Of a DNA stretch of 64,000 nucleotides, positions 38,133 to 46,763 are shown one piece after another. How positions within the stretch are numbered: the first letter of the stretch is position 1; every line of letters starts with the position of its first letter. Below the pieces are notes generated by a model. The model ran no database searches, was not told where the DNA came from, and saw only the letters and a list, made by a program, of their open reading frames with translations. The DNA comes from Myxococcales bacterium. Its GTDB lineage: Bacteria > Myxococcota_A > Polyangia > Haliangiales > Haliangiaceae. The position numbers and the translations under genes are program-made. The DNA lies in assembly GCA_028287135.1 (NCBI GenBank), contig JAQBQE010000036.1:21243-85242 (forward strand), in the 5' to 3' direction.

Positions 38133-38927
38133 TCAATAGCCCGACCCGGCGCCGCTGAGCCGCTGACGTTGTTCAGTCTCAATGATGCGTTTACCGTCGA
38201 CCAGTACCAGTTTGCCTTTGCGCTTCCGGAAGAAGAAGAGTGACATGCATTCCCTGAACATGAGTGGGAATGAAAGCCAACGCTCCATGTCGCAGCCTTT
38301 GGCAATCAGAACGGGACGTACTCGCCGAATATCGCAACCGTGATACTGATGATCGCACAGATTGCGCGCGAGATTGTAATAGCGAAGCATCTGCCCGACA
38401 GCGCGATCGTCAACATCGCCAATCTTCACTTCGACGACCACAAGTTCGCCGTGGGACGGCCGGCTGAATCCAACGATATCGAAATAAGAACCCCGGCGTC
38501 GGATTTCCATCACAACATTCTGGGCGAAACCAGATGAGGACTCGCTTGCGTCACATTCCAGGTACTTCTCGCCCAGCCTTATCGGCTCTTCGTCGCCCCA
38601 GAGGTCGGGTTCGTCCCATGCTGCGTATAAATATAGATGGAGGTGTTCCTCCTTCTTGAGGACCCCACGCTCAAATGCTGTCGCTAGGAACGCACCGATT
38701 TCCCTTCGTTCCGGATCGGACACCTCCGTCTTCAGCGCTGCTCGGACCCCCTCCAGTACATGCCCCAGGTATTCCGCATCACGCAGAGTGACCTCGGCAC
38801 CCGCTGAATACAGACTCCCACAACTCGCGTGAGAAAGTAGATTCTCACCATCGGTGAGCGGTCGGCTCGTGCGTATGCAGATCCGCTTCCTGGCCGCTTC
38901 CAATACGCGTTGAGGCAGTAGGATCAT
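38133..38927 (-). CDS. PD-(D/E)XK (NucS/DUF91-like) nuclease paired with a DndB-like protein
   Basis: The 264-residue protein has a C-terminal nuclease core: Asp150 in SYFDIVGF, then ELVVVEVKIG (Glu166, Lys168) and AVGQMLRYYN (Gln179). This is the order in NucS/DUF91-type PD-(D/E)XK enzymes. The N-terminal half is a distinct domain. Its start overlaps the stop of the upstream DndB-like gene by 4 bp, so the two are cotranslated. Lower GC than the urease operon suggests recent acquisition. Target recognition is unknown; a restriction role is inference from context. Confidence 0.75.
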   Translation of the reverse strand: MILLPQRVLEAARKRICIRTSRPLTDGENLLSHASCGSLYSAGAEVTLRDAEYLGHVLEGVRAALKTEVSDPERREIGAFLATAFERGVLKKEEHLHLYLYAAWDEPDLWGDEEPIRLGEKYLECDASESSSGFAQNVVMEIRRRGSYFDIVGFSRPSHGELVVVEVKIGDVDDRAVGQMLRYYNLARNLCDHQYHGCDIRRVRPVLIAKGCDMERWLSFPLMFRECMSLFFFRKRKGKLVLVDGKRIIETEQRQRLSGAGSGY

Positions 38928-40705
38928 TTCGAAGCGAGAAGTAGAAACTTAACCTTCTCTACCTCGCCGCCAAAATCGGGATAGTTCAGGGTGATCTTGA
39001 CGTCAGCAGTTGCCTCTACGAGTTCACTCCCCGAAGGCAGTTCAAGGTTGAACGACGCCATTCTACGTCCGATGTCCGGGTAGGATGGGTCTTCATAACT
39101 TTGGTCCCAATCTAGCTTTGTGGGCGCTAGTTTCTTTGCAGCCTTGGGAATCAATTGCTTCCAGTTGCTGTCGATAGAGAGCATTGGTGGTTCATCGACG
39201 TCCACCGCCTTGATTGCGTCGTAGAACACGCGAAACGTCAGAATGCGTTTAGCATCGTCTAGTAGTGAAATCTTATGCTGGGTGTCGCCTAGTTGGTGCC
39301 ATTGCCCATCGACCTGAATACGAAACTCAGGACGTCGGACGAGATCCAGCTTTCGGCAGAGATAATCGTAGAGTTTGTTGATGTTCTTGGTCTGAACTTG
39401 CAAATTCAAGCCGCCATCGTTGGTCTTGAGTGCAATTGGGACGTCGCCAGCGTGTGCCGAGAGCAAATCCTCATTCTCGGCCTGGAAGAACTTGCCGTTT
39501 GAGCCGACCAGGAGGTCGTTCTGGAGCCGGTCGATGACGCTGTTCCAGGATGGAAATCGGCGGATCAGCCGACCGATGCGGAAGAGTGCCTTAATCGTGC
39601 CGTTGTTGTTCGCGAGGTCGACGTGCCTTAGCGCTAGGTTGGTTGTCCTCGCAGCCGCACGAGCAGCCTCGAGTCGCTCGTCGGAGCCTACCGGGTTCTC
39701 TGCATCGAATTGCGACTCAACTGGTTTGATTACTTTTTGGTACAGGTTCCTGAACGGTGCGTAGTCTTCGTCCTTGCCGTCTTTGTCTAGATCCGCGCGC
39801 ACTCGAAGAGTGGTGAGGGAGAGTAGAAATGCACAGTAGTACTCGGCCATTTCGTCGCGTGCGTCGGAGTCATCGCGCGCGAGTTTGATCTCGTCCGAGG
39901 AGAACATCTCCGCGATCGATGCGACGAAGACGGACATGGTAAGTAGGGTGTGTTGTGTATTTTGATTCGACGAAACCTCGATATTGTTTTCGAGGATTCG
40001 GTTCTCTTGCATGTCGCACGCAAGAATTGCGTCCTTGAGCGCGCCGATGGGGCTAGAAACGTCTAGTTCCTTCTGTTTCGCAGCCGAAATCTTCTTTTGC
40101 TTTCCGTTGAGTTCCGAGAAGAGCTCCTTTTCGCCCTGGAAATCTAAGTTGTAGATTTCAACGGAGAACTCGAAGTTCGGTCTGAACAGCGGGAAGGTGA
40201 GGTTTGCTTCCTTGTCAGATTTGTAAGCCCGCACAGCCTCGCAGATTCCAAAGTGCCGATGAGCGGAATCGGTGAGGTGGATCTCGGTAGTGTCAATGAC
40301 AAGCCTCCACTTTGGGGGCTTATTTTCGATTTCCTGTTTGGCGACGGAAAGCACAGCCGGTGGCCTGATGTTCCAAACAAGTGTGCCCAGGTAGATTCTC
40401 GGCACCGTGGCATTTTTCTCTTGCAGTAGAATTGACTTGATCTCTCCGATTTTTGCCGCGTTTTGACCGTGGTATCCATTGGAGTCATCACCGCGTTGAA
40501 TCTTCGGATCGATCTTGATGAGTGAAGTCCCCAGCGTCTTGAACGAGGCACTCTTCTTGGAACTCTCGCGTTCGTATTGAAACCACGTCGCCAATTGCTC
40601 TGCGGTGACCTTGACGATCCATTTCTTGCGAACCGGTTGGTTGGGGCCGGTCTCATCATTGATGGTGCCGAGGAGAGGAAGATCAAGTTCCATTTCGAAC
40701 TCCAA
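38924..40705 (-). CDS. DndB/DGQHR-family-like protein (diverged motif)
   Basis: The 593-residue protein resembles DGQHR/DndB proteins: VPRIYLGTLVWNIRPP near residue 103, then LTDSAHRHFGICEAVRAY (DSAHR at 146-150 in place of DGQHR). VEIYNLDFQGEKELFSELNG followed by KQKKISAAKQKELD corresponds to the N-S-T-Q-K region. DndB itself regulates phosphorothioation; other DGQHR proteins occur with DNA modification genes. No dndA, C, D or E is nearby. Codon use is less GC-biased than elsewhere in the window. It forms an operon with the PD-(D/E)XK gene. Confidence 0.72.
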   Translation of the reverse strand: MEFEMELDLPLLGTINDETGPNQPVRKKWIVKVTAEQLATWFQYERESSKKSASFKTLGTSLIKIDPKIQRGDDSNGYHGQNAAKIGEIKSILLQEKNATVPRIYLGTLVWNIRPPAVLSVAKQEIENKPPKWRLVIDTTEIHLTDSAHRHFGICEAVRAYKSDKEANLTFPLFRPNFEFSVEIYNLDFQGEKELFSELNGKQKKISAAKQKELDVSSPIGALKDAILACDMQENRILENNIEVSSNQNTQHTLLTMSVFVASIAEMFSSDEIKLARDDSDARDEMAEYYCAFLLSLTTLRVRADLDKDGKDEDYAPFRNLYQKVIKPVESQFDAENPVGSDERLEAARAAARTTNLALRHVDLANNNGTIKALFRIGRLIRRFPSWNSVIDRLQNDLLVGSNGKFFQAENEDLLSAHAGDVPIALKTNDGGLNLQVQTKNINKLYDYLCRKLDLVRRPEFRIQVDGQWHQLGDTQHKISLLDDAKRILTFRVFYDAIKAVDVDEPPMLSIDSNWKQLIPKAAKKLAPTKLDWDQSYEDPSYPDIGRRMASFNLELPSGSELVEATADVKITLNYPDFGGEVEKVKFLLLASK

Positions 40706-41114
40706 TGTTGCGGACGCAATTTCAGACGTAGCGAGTGGATGTGCAGGCCGTTCTGCCGGCGGCGGCGTTCGCGCTTATAGAGGCGTGGTCGGCATCTGGC
40801 GGCAGCGTGGCGCGCGTCGGCTGGGCTAGAGGAACTAGCCCAGGGGGCTGACATACGCCACGAGGGGCCAACCGGCTGGCGACGCGGGGCGGCCGAACGG
40901 GACTGCAACCCACCACCCCAGACTGCATAGCGTTTCCAGTATCGGTGTATTGATCCGCGATGCCAAGCCATGGGGCCGATATCCCACGTGCCGGTAGCGC
41001 GTCTAGGTCGAAGCGGGGACCAAGAAGCGGAGCACGTAGCCCGTTCGTGCTTGGAGTCGTAGTGCGTTTTGAGGATGCCCGTTCTCGAGCAGAAATCGTT
41101 GGAACCAAGGCTGC
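40706..41114. other. Intergenic region between two minus-strand genes; small hairpin
   Basis: No gene is convincing here. CTGGGCTA/TAGCCCAG (40821-40843, 7-nt loop) is a perfect 8-bp hairpin about 115 bp upstream of the DndB-like start. It could be a regulator site or attenuator. Confidence 0.5.
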
Positions 41115-41474
41115 TTATTCTGGCTCCGTTGCGAGCAGTGCCTGGAGTACCGCCTCGAAACGGCGAAGACTCGCTTCATCCGCTCGTTCGAGGAGCGCCA
41201 CGATGCGCATGTACTCCGGCGCCCGATCCCGCGGCGCGATCTCGGACCATCCAAGGAGTTGGTCAGGAGTTACGCGGAGCACGGTCGCGATATTTACGAG
41301 GGTGATAACGCTGGGCATGAACTCGCCACGCTCGATGCGGCCGTAGACCTCTGGAGCCATCCCCAGCACCTCCGCCACCGCGGATTGCGTCAGCCCAAGG
41401 CTGGTGCGCGCGTGGCGTGCCGTTTGGGTGATGGCTCGTCTAAGTCGTAGTTCGGGCGCCTCTTTATCACCCAC
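41115..41474 (-). CDS. XRE-family transcriptional regulator divergent to the que/dpd operon
   Basis: The 119-residue protein contains a lambda-repressor-like HTH (TSLGLTQSAVAEVLGM, then APEVYGRIERGEFMPSV, TLVNIATVLRVTPDQLLG). A C-terminal helix follows (LRRFEAVLQALLATEPE). It starts at GTG, 171 bp from queC on the other strand. Placement at the head of the modification operon makes it the likely controller, analogous to C proteins of restriction-modification systems (inference). Confidence 0.82.
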   Translation of the reverse strand: MGDKEAPELRLRRAITQTARHARTSLGLTQSAVAEVLGMAPEVYGRIERGEFMPSVITLVNIATVLRVTPDQLLGWSEIAPRDRAPEYMRIVALLERADEASLRRFEAVLQALLATEPE

Positions 41475-41482
41475 GCTTGTAG

Positions 41483-41511
41483 TTGACGGTGCGCGTGCCG
41501 CGCGGTAAAGG
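41483..41511 (+). promoter_or_regulatory. Candidate sigma70 promoter of the que/dpd operon
   Basis: TTGACG (41483-41488) and TAAAGG (41506-41511) are spaced by 17 bp. They sit between the divergent XRE gene and queC. A 6-9-6 inverted repeat (GAAGGA at 41532-41537, TCCTTC at 41547-41552) just downstream is a possible operator. Confidence 0.5.
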
Positions 41512-41645
41512 ATGTATCACGGGTGCTCGCGGAAGGATGTGCAGCGTCCTTCGAGGTGGGCAGGTCGAATTCAGTTCGGGCCTCGATCCCGGCCAGCTGG
41601 GCCGGGTGTCACACCAAGAAGGTATCGAGGGGGTGGAGGTAAGGC

Positions 41646-42338
41646 ATGCGCTCGGCGATCGTCCTCTTAAGTGGTGGTCTTGATTCAGCGACTGTAGCGG
41701 CCGTTGCACGTCGCGACGGCTACGCCATCCACGCGATCAGCTTTCGCTACGGACAACGGCATGCGGTCGAGGTCGCAGCCGCGGAACGCGTGGCCCGGCA
41801 CCTTCGCGTGACAAGTCATAGGACGATCGAGTTGGACCTTCGGGCGATGGGGGGCTCGGCACTGACCGCGGACATTGACGTGCCCAAAGGCCGAAGCGGT
41901 GACGAGATGTCCAACAACATCCCGAGCACCTACGTACCAGCACGGAACACCATCTTCCTCTCCCACGCACTGGGGTTTGCGGAGGTCATTGGAGCGCGAG
42001 ACATCTTCATCGGCGTGAACGCGCTGGACTACAGCGGCTATCCCGATTGCCGCCCGGCATTCGTGTCCGCCTTCGAGCATCTCGCGAATCTTGCGACAAA
42101 AGCCGGCGTAGACGGCTCGGCGTTCAAACTGCACGCACCGCTGATCTCCATGTCGAAAGCAGAGATCATTCGACTGGGCATCTCGCTCGGTGTCGACTAC
42201 GGGGTCACTTCGAGTTGCTACGATCCGACCGCGGACGGGAAGGCTTGTGGTCAGTGCGACTCGTGCCACCTTAGGCTTCGAGGCTTTGCTGAGAATCAGC
42301 TCGCAGATCCAATCCATTACGTCGGGCGTGCGGCATGA
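41646..42338 (+). CDS. queC: QueC, 7-cyano-7-deazaguanine (preQ0) synthase
   Basis: The 230-residue protein has the PP-loop [51 protein letters not shown] and the zinc site [19 protein letters not shown]. QueC converts 7-carboxy-7-deazaguanine to preQ0 with ATP and ammonia. A GGAGGT ribosome-binding site precedes the ATG. Its stop overlaps queE by 4 bp. With DpdA-like and DGQHR genes in the same operon, the preQ0 is probably for DNA, not tRNA. Confidence 0.95.
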   Translation: MRSAIVLLSGGLDSATVAAVARRDGYAIHAISFRYGQRHAVEVAAAERVARHLRVTSHRTIELDLRAMGGSALTADIDVPKGRSGDEMSNNIPSTYVPARNTIFLSHALGFAEVIGARDIFIGVNALDYSGYPDCRPAFVSAFEHLANLATKAGVDGSAFKLHAPLISMSKAEIIRLGISLGVDYGVTSSCYDPTADGKACGQCDSCHLRLRGFAENQLADPIHYVGRAA

Positions 42339-42973
42339 GGTACGCAGTCAAGGAAATTTTTTACACGCTGCAAGGCGAAGGGATTAACGCTGGTCGTTCG
42401 GCGGTCTTCTTGCGGTTCAGTGGCTGCAATTTGTGGTCGGGACGGTCAGAGCATCGCGACAGCGCGATCGGATCATGCAGTCGATGGTGCGATACCGATT
42501 TTCTTGGCATGGACGGGACGAACGGAGGTCGCTACACGCTTAGCGAACTCACCGACGCTGTCGACTCCTGTTGGCCGCACGCTGACGGGAAACGGTTCGT
42601 CGTCTGTACCGGCGGCGAGCCCCTGCTACAGGTGGACGAGCCTCTAATCGAAGCTCTTCACGCTCGCGGCTTCGAAATTGCGGTTGAGACCAACGGTACC
42701 ATTCAGGCGCCGGCAGGGATTGATTGGGTGTGTGTCAGCCCAAAGGCCGGCACGAAGCTCGTCATGAACCAAGGTAACGAGCTCAAGTTTGTTTACCCTC
42801 AGGTTGGCCTCGACCCCGAGACCCTGTTGAGCCTGGACTTTCAACACTTCATCCTGCAGCCCATGGACGGTCCGTCGCGCGAAGAGAATTCGCGCAAGAC
42901 CCTCGACTACTGCCTGTCACATCCATCGTGGCGACTCGGCGTTCAAGCTCACAAGGTCCTCGGGATCAGATAG
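42335..42973 (+). CDS. queE: QueE, 7-carboxy-7-deazaguanine synthase (radical SAM), unusual Cys spacing
   Basis: The 212-residue protein has QueE hallmarks: [56 protein letters not shown] and CVSPKAG. The cluster cysteines read C-x16-C-x3-C (CNLWSG, then [11 protein letters not shown]), a small insertion relative to the C-x14-C-x2-C of the Burkholderia-type enzymes. All three cysteines remain, so a [4Fe-4S] cluster is still possible. It makes CDG from CPH4. Confidence 0.92.
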   Translation: MRYAVKEIFYTLQGEGINAGRSAVFLRFSGCNLWSGRSEHRDSAIGSCSRWCDTDFLGMDGTNGGRYTLSELTDAVDSCWPHADGKRFVVCTGGEPLLQVDEPLIEALHARGFEIAVETNGTIQAPAGIDWVCVSPKAGTKLVMNQGNELKFVYPQVGLDPETLLSLDFQHFILQPMDGPSREENSRKTLDYCLSHPSWRLGVQAHKVLGIR

Positions 42974-42981
42974 GGACGATC

Positions 42982-43347
42982 GTGAAGATCTACAGAGAAT
43001 TCAGGTTCGAGGCCGCGCATCGCCTTCCCAACGTTCCGCCGGACCACAAGTGCGCTCGGTTGCACGGCCACTCATTCCGGTGCGAGGTGCACGTCGAAGG
43101 TCCCGTGGGTGACAAGACCGGCTGGGTTCTAGATTTCTCCGACATCAAGGAGGCGTTCGAGCCGATCAACGAGCGGCTAGATCACAACTTCCTCAATGAG
43201 GTTGAAGGACTCTACAACCCGACGAGCGAGAACCTGGCGCGTTGGATTTGGCGCGAGTTGAAGCCAAGGCTCCCACTACTTCAACGCGTGGTCGTGTCGG
43301 AGACTTGCAACTCGGGCTGCATCTACGAAGGCGAGGACGAACGATGA
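42982..43347 (+). CDS. queD: QueD, 6-carboxytetrahydropterin synthase
   Basis: The 121-residue protein has FEAAHRLPNVPPDHKCARLH followed by GHSF: three zinc-binding His and the catalytic Cys. LDHNFLNEV and PTSENLARWIW are further conserved blocks, and VVVSETCNSGCIYEG is near the C terminus. It converts dihydroneopterin triphosphate to CPH4. The start is GTG, 8 bp after queE. FolE, which feeds the pathway, is not in this operon. Confidence 0.94.
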   Translation: MKIYREFRFEAAHRLPNVPPDHKCARLHGHSFRCEVHVEGPVGDKTGWVLDFSDIKEAFEPINERLDHNFLNEVEGLYNPTSENLARWIWRELKPRLPLLQRVVVSETCNSGCIYEGEDER

Positions 43348-43397
43348 TGGATGGTTGTCCAGTGCGCGCGAGCGTGGAGTTGTGTCGCGGCTGAACG

Positions 43398-44336
43398 ATG
43401 GCGCCATCGCTCCACATAGTGGCGACGTGCAGTGACAGGAAGAGTCAGCCCGCCGCGGTTCGACTCCGCGACGCACGTGGAAAAACGGTCGCGGAGCGAT
43501 TCTCGTCCTGGCGCACCGCCATTCGCGATGTGAAAGGACAGCGAACCCGCGCCCAGGATCTCTATCAGGGCGGCTACTGGTCGATCGTTCGCGAACTTCC
43601 TGATGTTGCTGCTTCGATGGGATGGATGCCGAATCTCTGGATCTCGTCCGCCGGGTACGGGGTCGTCAGCAGCACCGAGAAGCTCGTGCCCTACGCGGCT
43701 ACCTTCGCGGTCGGTCACGCCGACTCGGTTACACGGGCAGCGCCCGACGACGCGACCATGATGGACTGGTGGAGATGTGCCACGTCGGGGCGCGGCGCTC
43801 TTGGGAAGTCAATCTGTTCGATCGCTACGTCGGACCCCGGCTCCACCATTCTGGTCCTCGCGTCCCCGATGTACCTCCGAGCGATGGCGAGGGATCTCGC
43901 GGAGTCGATGGCGCTGTTCCGCCGTCGTGGCGCGCTGTTCATCATCTCAAGCAAGGTCCCCGCTTCGGAGCCTGCCCTGGAAGCATGTTGGCTGCCGTCG
44001 CGTGCCACGCTCCAAGCGACCCTGGGTGGCGGGCTCGTTTCTTTGCACGCGCGAGCTGCGCGGCACCTGCTCGGCGCGGTACGTCCAGGTGACTTCGTGA
44101 AGGAGAACCGCTCGATCATGTCCAAGGAACTAGAAGGCGACGGACAGGCGCCGAAGAAGCGCGCTGCCGGTTCGGGGATGTCCGACGCCGAAGTCATCGC
44201 ATTCATCCGTACCCACCTTTCCGCCAACCCCAAGGCGTCCCACACGGCTCTCCTTCGGCAACTTCGTGAGAGCGGGAAAGCCTGCGAGCAGAGCCGGTTC
44301 CGCGAACTCTTTAGGCAGCAGAAGCCAGGCCGATGA
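43398..44336 (+). CDS. YaaA/DUF6884-like protein of the deazaguanine operon (DpdC-candidate)
   Basis: The 312-residue protein starts IVATCSDRKSQPAAVRL, matching the (A)CSxxK opening of DUF6884/YaaA-like proteins, with RAQDLYQGGYWSIVRELPD and LWISSAGYGVVSSTEKLVPY. A separate C-terminal domain (FIRTHLSANPKASHTALLRQ, then LRESGKACEQSRFRELF) follows a Lys/Gly-rich linker near residue 255. Its stop overlaps the DGQHR gene by 4 bp. In Salmonella, DpdC turns preQ0 in DNA into 7-amido-7-deazaguanine; this protein could play an analogous role, but homology is not shown. Confidence 0.6.
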   Translation: MAPSLHIVATCSDRKSQPAAVRLRDARGKTVAERFSSWRTAIRDVKGQRTRAQDLYQGGYWSIVRELPDVAASMGWMPNLWISSAGYGVVSSTEKLVPYAATFAVGHADSVTRAAPDDATMMDWWRCATSGRGALGKSICSIATSDPGSTILVLASPMYLRAMARDLAESMALFRRRGALFIISSKVPASEPALEACWLPSRATLQATLGGGLVSLHARAARHLLGAVRPGDFVKENRSIMSKELEGDGQAPKKRAAGSGMSDAEVIAFIRTHLSANPKASHTALLRQLRESGKACEQSRFRELFRQQKPGR

Positions 44337-45454
44337 CCAGAGGGGCGACGCTACAGGTCAGTGCGTTGCGGGTGGTCCAGGATCGGAAGCATCCGCTGTT
44401 CATGTTCGTTCTCACCGCGAATCAGCTCGGGGAGTTGACCGAGGTCTCGCGGCTTGGACGGACCGCTGACGGCGATCTCGAAGGATACCAACGCGGTGAA
44501 GTTCGCCGTCATGTAGGGGCCATCACCGAGTACCTGAACTCGAACCGAGGGTACGTCCTGTTTCCTCACGCCCTGATCCTCGCGCTCACCAAGCCGGTGG
44601 AATTCACCGCTGCGAGCGGAGTAGGGAAGGGAGACTTGTCGCAAGCCGGTCTGCTGACGATTCCGTTGGCTACGAAGCACGGCAAGTCAGCGTTGCTCGT
44701 GGACGGCCAGCAGCGATCGCTGGCCCTGGCCAAGGCGCGTCGCCGAGATTTTCCAGTACCTGTGTGCGCTTTTCAGGCGACCGACCTCGATACTCAGCGC
44801 GAGCAATTCCTGCGCGTGAACAGCACGCACCCGCTGCCTCGCGGTTTGGTGGCCGAGTTGCTCCCTAACGTAAAGACCACGCTGCCCGCACGGCTCGCCG
44901 CCCGGCAGGCGCCTGCCGCGTTGTGCGAACTTTTAAACCGCGATCCGCGGTCGCCGTTTCACGGCCTGATCCGCCGCCCCTCGTACGCTGCTTCGGTCCG
45001 ACGTAGGGCGGTTGTCAGCGACACGGCCCTCATGAAGGTGCTGGAGGAGAGTTTCAGCACGCCAGGCGGCGCTCTGTTCTTGTATCGGAACCTCGCGACG
45101 GGCGAAGTCGATATGGAGGGTGCAGCGAAAGTCTTGTTCGCGTTCTGGAACGCTGTGCGCGCAACGTTTCCCGACGCGTGGGGCCAGTCACCGCGAGAAA
45201 GCCGGCTGATGCACAGCGCTGGCCTCCGAGCGATGGGCAAGTTGATGGACCGAGCCATGGCCACCGCGAACACCGACGATCCGAAGCTCGAGCAACGGCT
45301 GAAGCGTGAACTGGCCCCGCTCAAGACGCGCTGCTCTTGGACCTCCGGCTCCTGGGAGGACTTGGACGGGCTCGATTGGAACGGGATCCAGAACCTCCCG
45401 TCCCACGTTCGGATGCTCACGGACTTCGTCCAGAGGGTTTACCTGGCTGGGTAA
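44333..45454 (+). CDS. DGQHR-domain protein 1 (DpdB/DndB-like)
   Basis: The 373-residue protein carries DGQQR at 124-128 (ALLVDGQQRSLALAKARRRD), VNSTHPLPRGLVAELLP and a C-terminal helical region (AAKVLFAFWNAVRATFPDAW). DGQHR/DndB-like proteins assist DpdA in Salmonella, where DpdA plus DpdB suffice for preQ0 insertion. The gene ends 2 bp before dpdA. It is clearly a paralogue of the gene after dpdA (VNST.PLP.GL..ELLP, FAFW.AV, SPR/LP..CRLLH pattern). Confidence 0.82.
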   Translation: MTRGATLQVSALRVVQDRKHPLFMFVLTANQLGELTEVSRLGRTADGDLEGYQRGEVRRHVGAITEYLNSNRGYVLFPHALILALTKPVEFTAASGVGKGDLSQAGLLTIPLATKHGKSALLVDGQQRSLALAKARRRDFPVPVCAFQATDLDTQREQFLRVNSTHPLPRGLVAELLPNVKTTLPARLAARQAPAALCELLNRDPRSPFHGLIRRPSYAASVRRRAVVSDTALMKVLEESFSTPGGALFLYRNLATGEVDMEGAAKVLFAFWNAVRATFPDAWGQSPRESRLMHSAGLRAMGKLMDRAMATANTDDPKLEQRLKRELAPLKTRCSWTSGSWEDLDGLDWNGIQNLPSHVRMLTDFVQRVYLAG

Positions 45455-45456
45455 CC

Positions 45457-46761
45457 ATGAAGTACTTCATGCCAGACAGCCAGGATCTGGTCGATCCGAG
45501 CTTCGACTTTGATACCGAGCGGCGGTCGACGTCTCGTTTGCGCCAACGCGACGACCTCTATGCTCACGAGCTCTTTCGTGAGCGCATGCTCGACGGGATT
45601 CTTGTCTCGAAGGGCATTGTGGATGGGGTCGGTTCCGGTGGCCGCTACACTAACGCACAACGTCAGCGGCTTCTGCGCGTCGGTGCGCGCGAGTTCTTTC
45701 GCACTGAAGGAACCGCGTGGGCGCCGATTCCATTCATCGGCGACTGCGGTGCGTTTACGTACGTTCGTGAGCCCACGCCGCCGTACAGCATCGAGGAGGT
45801 CGCCACTTTCTACGTGGAGTGTGGCTTCGATCTCGGAATCTCCGTTGATCACGTGATCCTTGAATACAACGCTGCCTGGGACGAGTCCCCGCGCGAGGTG
45901 CCGGCAGCTGTCACCGAGCGGCAATCCATCACACTCGAGCTCGCCCAGAAGTTCTTCGCGTTCCATCGCTCGGAACGGCTGCCGTTCGAGCTCGTCGGCG
46001 TTGCGCAAGGATGGAGTGCCAAGTCATACGAACGCGCCGTCCGCGAACTGCAAGCGATGGGCTACCGCCACATTGCCCTCGGCGGAATGGTTCCACTGAA
46101 GACCCCGGAGATCATCGCTTCACTGCGCGGCGTGGCTCGTGTACGCCGCAAGGACACCAAGCTCCACCTCCTGGGAGTCACGAGGACCGATAGTTTGCAG
46201 GAGTTTGCGTCCCTCGGCGTCACCAGTTTTGACAGTACGTCCCCGCTGCGTCAGGCGTTCAAGGATGCGACCGACAACTTCTACTCGATGGACGCCGAGT
46301 ACACCGCCATTCGAATTCCACAGGTCCAGGGCAATCCATCGCTTCAGAAAATGATCTCGTCCGGACGCGTGGTCCAGGAAACGGCCCGCAAGTTGGAGCG
46401 AGCGGCCTTGGAAGCGATGAAGCGATTTGATGCGGGCGCGATGAAGGTACCGGCAGTGCTCAGTGCACTTCAGGCGTACGAGGACCTGTACTCGCCTGGC
46501 AAGTCGCATTATGAGGCGTATCGCCGGACCCTCGAAGACCAACCGTGGAAGTCATGCAAGTGCGACGTATGTCGCTCGCTCGGACATCACGTCATTCTGT
46601 TCCGGGGAGCCGAGCGAAATCGCAGGCGCGGGCTCCACAACACGTGGACCTTCTACCGCCGAGTGCAGCGAGCAGCATCTGCCGTTTTAGTTCCCACCGA
46701 AAAGAGCCGACCTGGCACGCGGTCGCGTCGGCCTCTCAAGACAGCAACGGGAGACGTTTGA
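45457..46761 (+). CDS. dpdA: DpdA-like DNA (7-deaza)guanine transglycosylase
   Basis: The 434-residue protein is TGT-superfamily. GDCGAF (Asp96) matches the DSGGF general-base motif, IALGGMVPLK matches the GGLAVGE loop, and LLGVTRTDSLQEFASLGVTS followed by FDSTSP places the likely nucleophile at Asp259. The zinc site is CKCDVC (Cys367, 369, 372) with His394 in GLHNTWTFY. DpdA swaps guanine in DNA for preQ0. I chose the ATG at 45457, 2 bp after the upstream stop; the open frame extends further back without homology. Presence of the DGQHR genes and lack of queA/queF favour DNA over tRNA as substrate. Confidence 0.85.
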   Translation: MKYFMPDSQDLVDPSFDFDTERRSTSRLRQRDDLYAHELFRERMLDGILVSKGIVDGVGSGGRYTNAQRQRLLRVGAREFFRTEGTAWAPIPFIGDCGAFTYVREPTPPYSIEEVATFYVECGFDLGISVDHVILEYNAAWDESPREVPAAVTERQSITLELAQKFFAFHRSERLPFELVGVAQGWSAKSYERAVRELQAMGYRHIALGGMVPLKTPEIIASLRGVARVRRKDTKLHLLGVTRTDSLQEFASLGVTSFDSTSPLRQAFKDATDNFYSMDAEYTAIRIPQVQGNPSLQKMISSGRVVQETARKLERAALEAMKRFDAGAMKVPAVLSALQAYEDLYSPGKSHYEAYRRTLEDQPWKSCKCDVCRSLGHHVILFRGAERNRRRGLHNTWTFYRRVQRAASAVLVPTEKSRPGTRSRRPLKTATGDV

Positions 46762-46763
46762 CC

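Noticed and set aside
38924..40705. Phosphorothioation (Dnd) system
   Set aside because: Only a DndB-like protein is present. No dndA, dndC, dndD or dndE lies in the window, so the modification is more likely deazaguanine-based.
41646..43347. queC-queE-queD as part of tRNA queuosine synthesis
   Set aside because: There is no queF, queA or tRNA-type tgt, and the genes run directly into DpdA-like and DGQHR genes. A shared role cannot be excluded.
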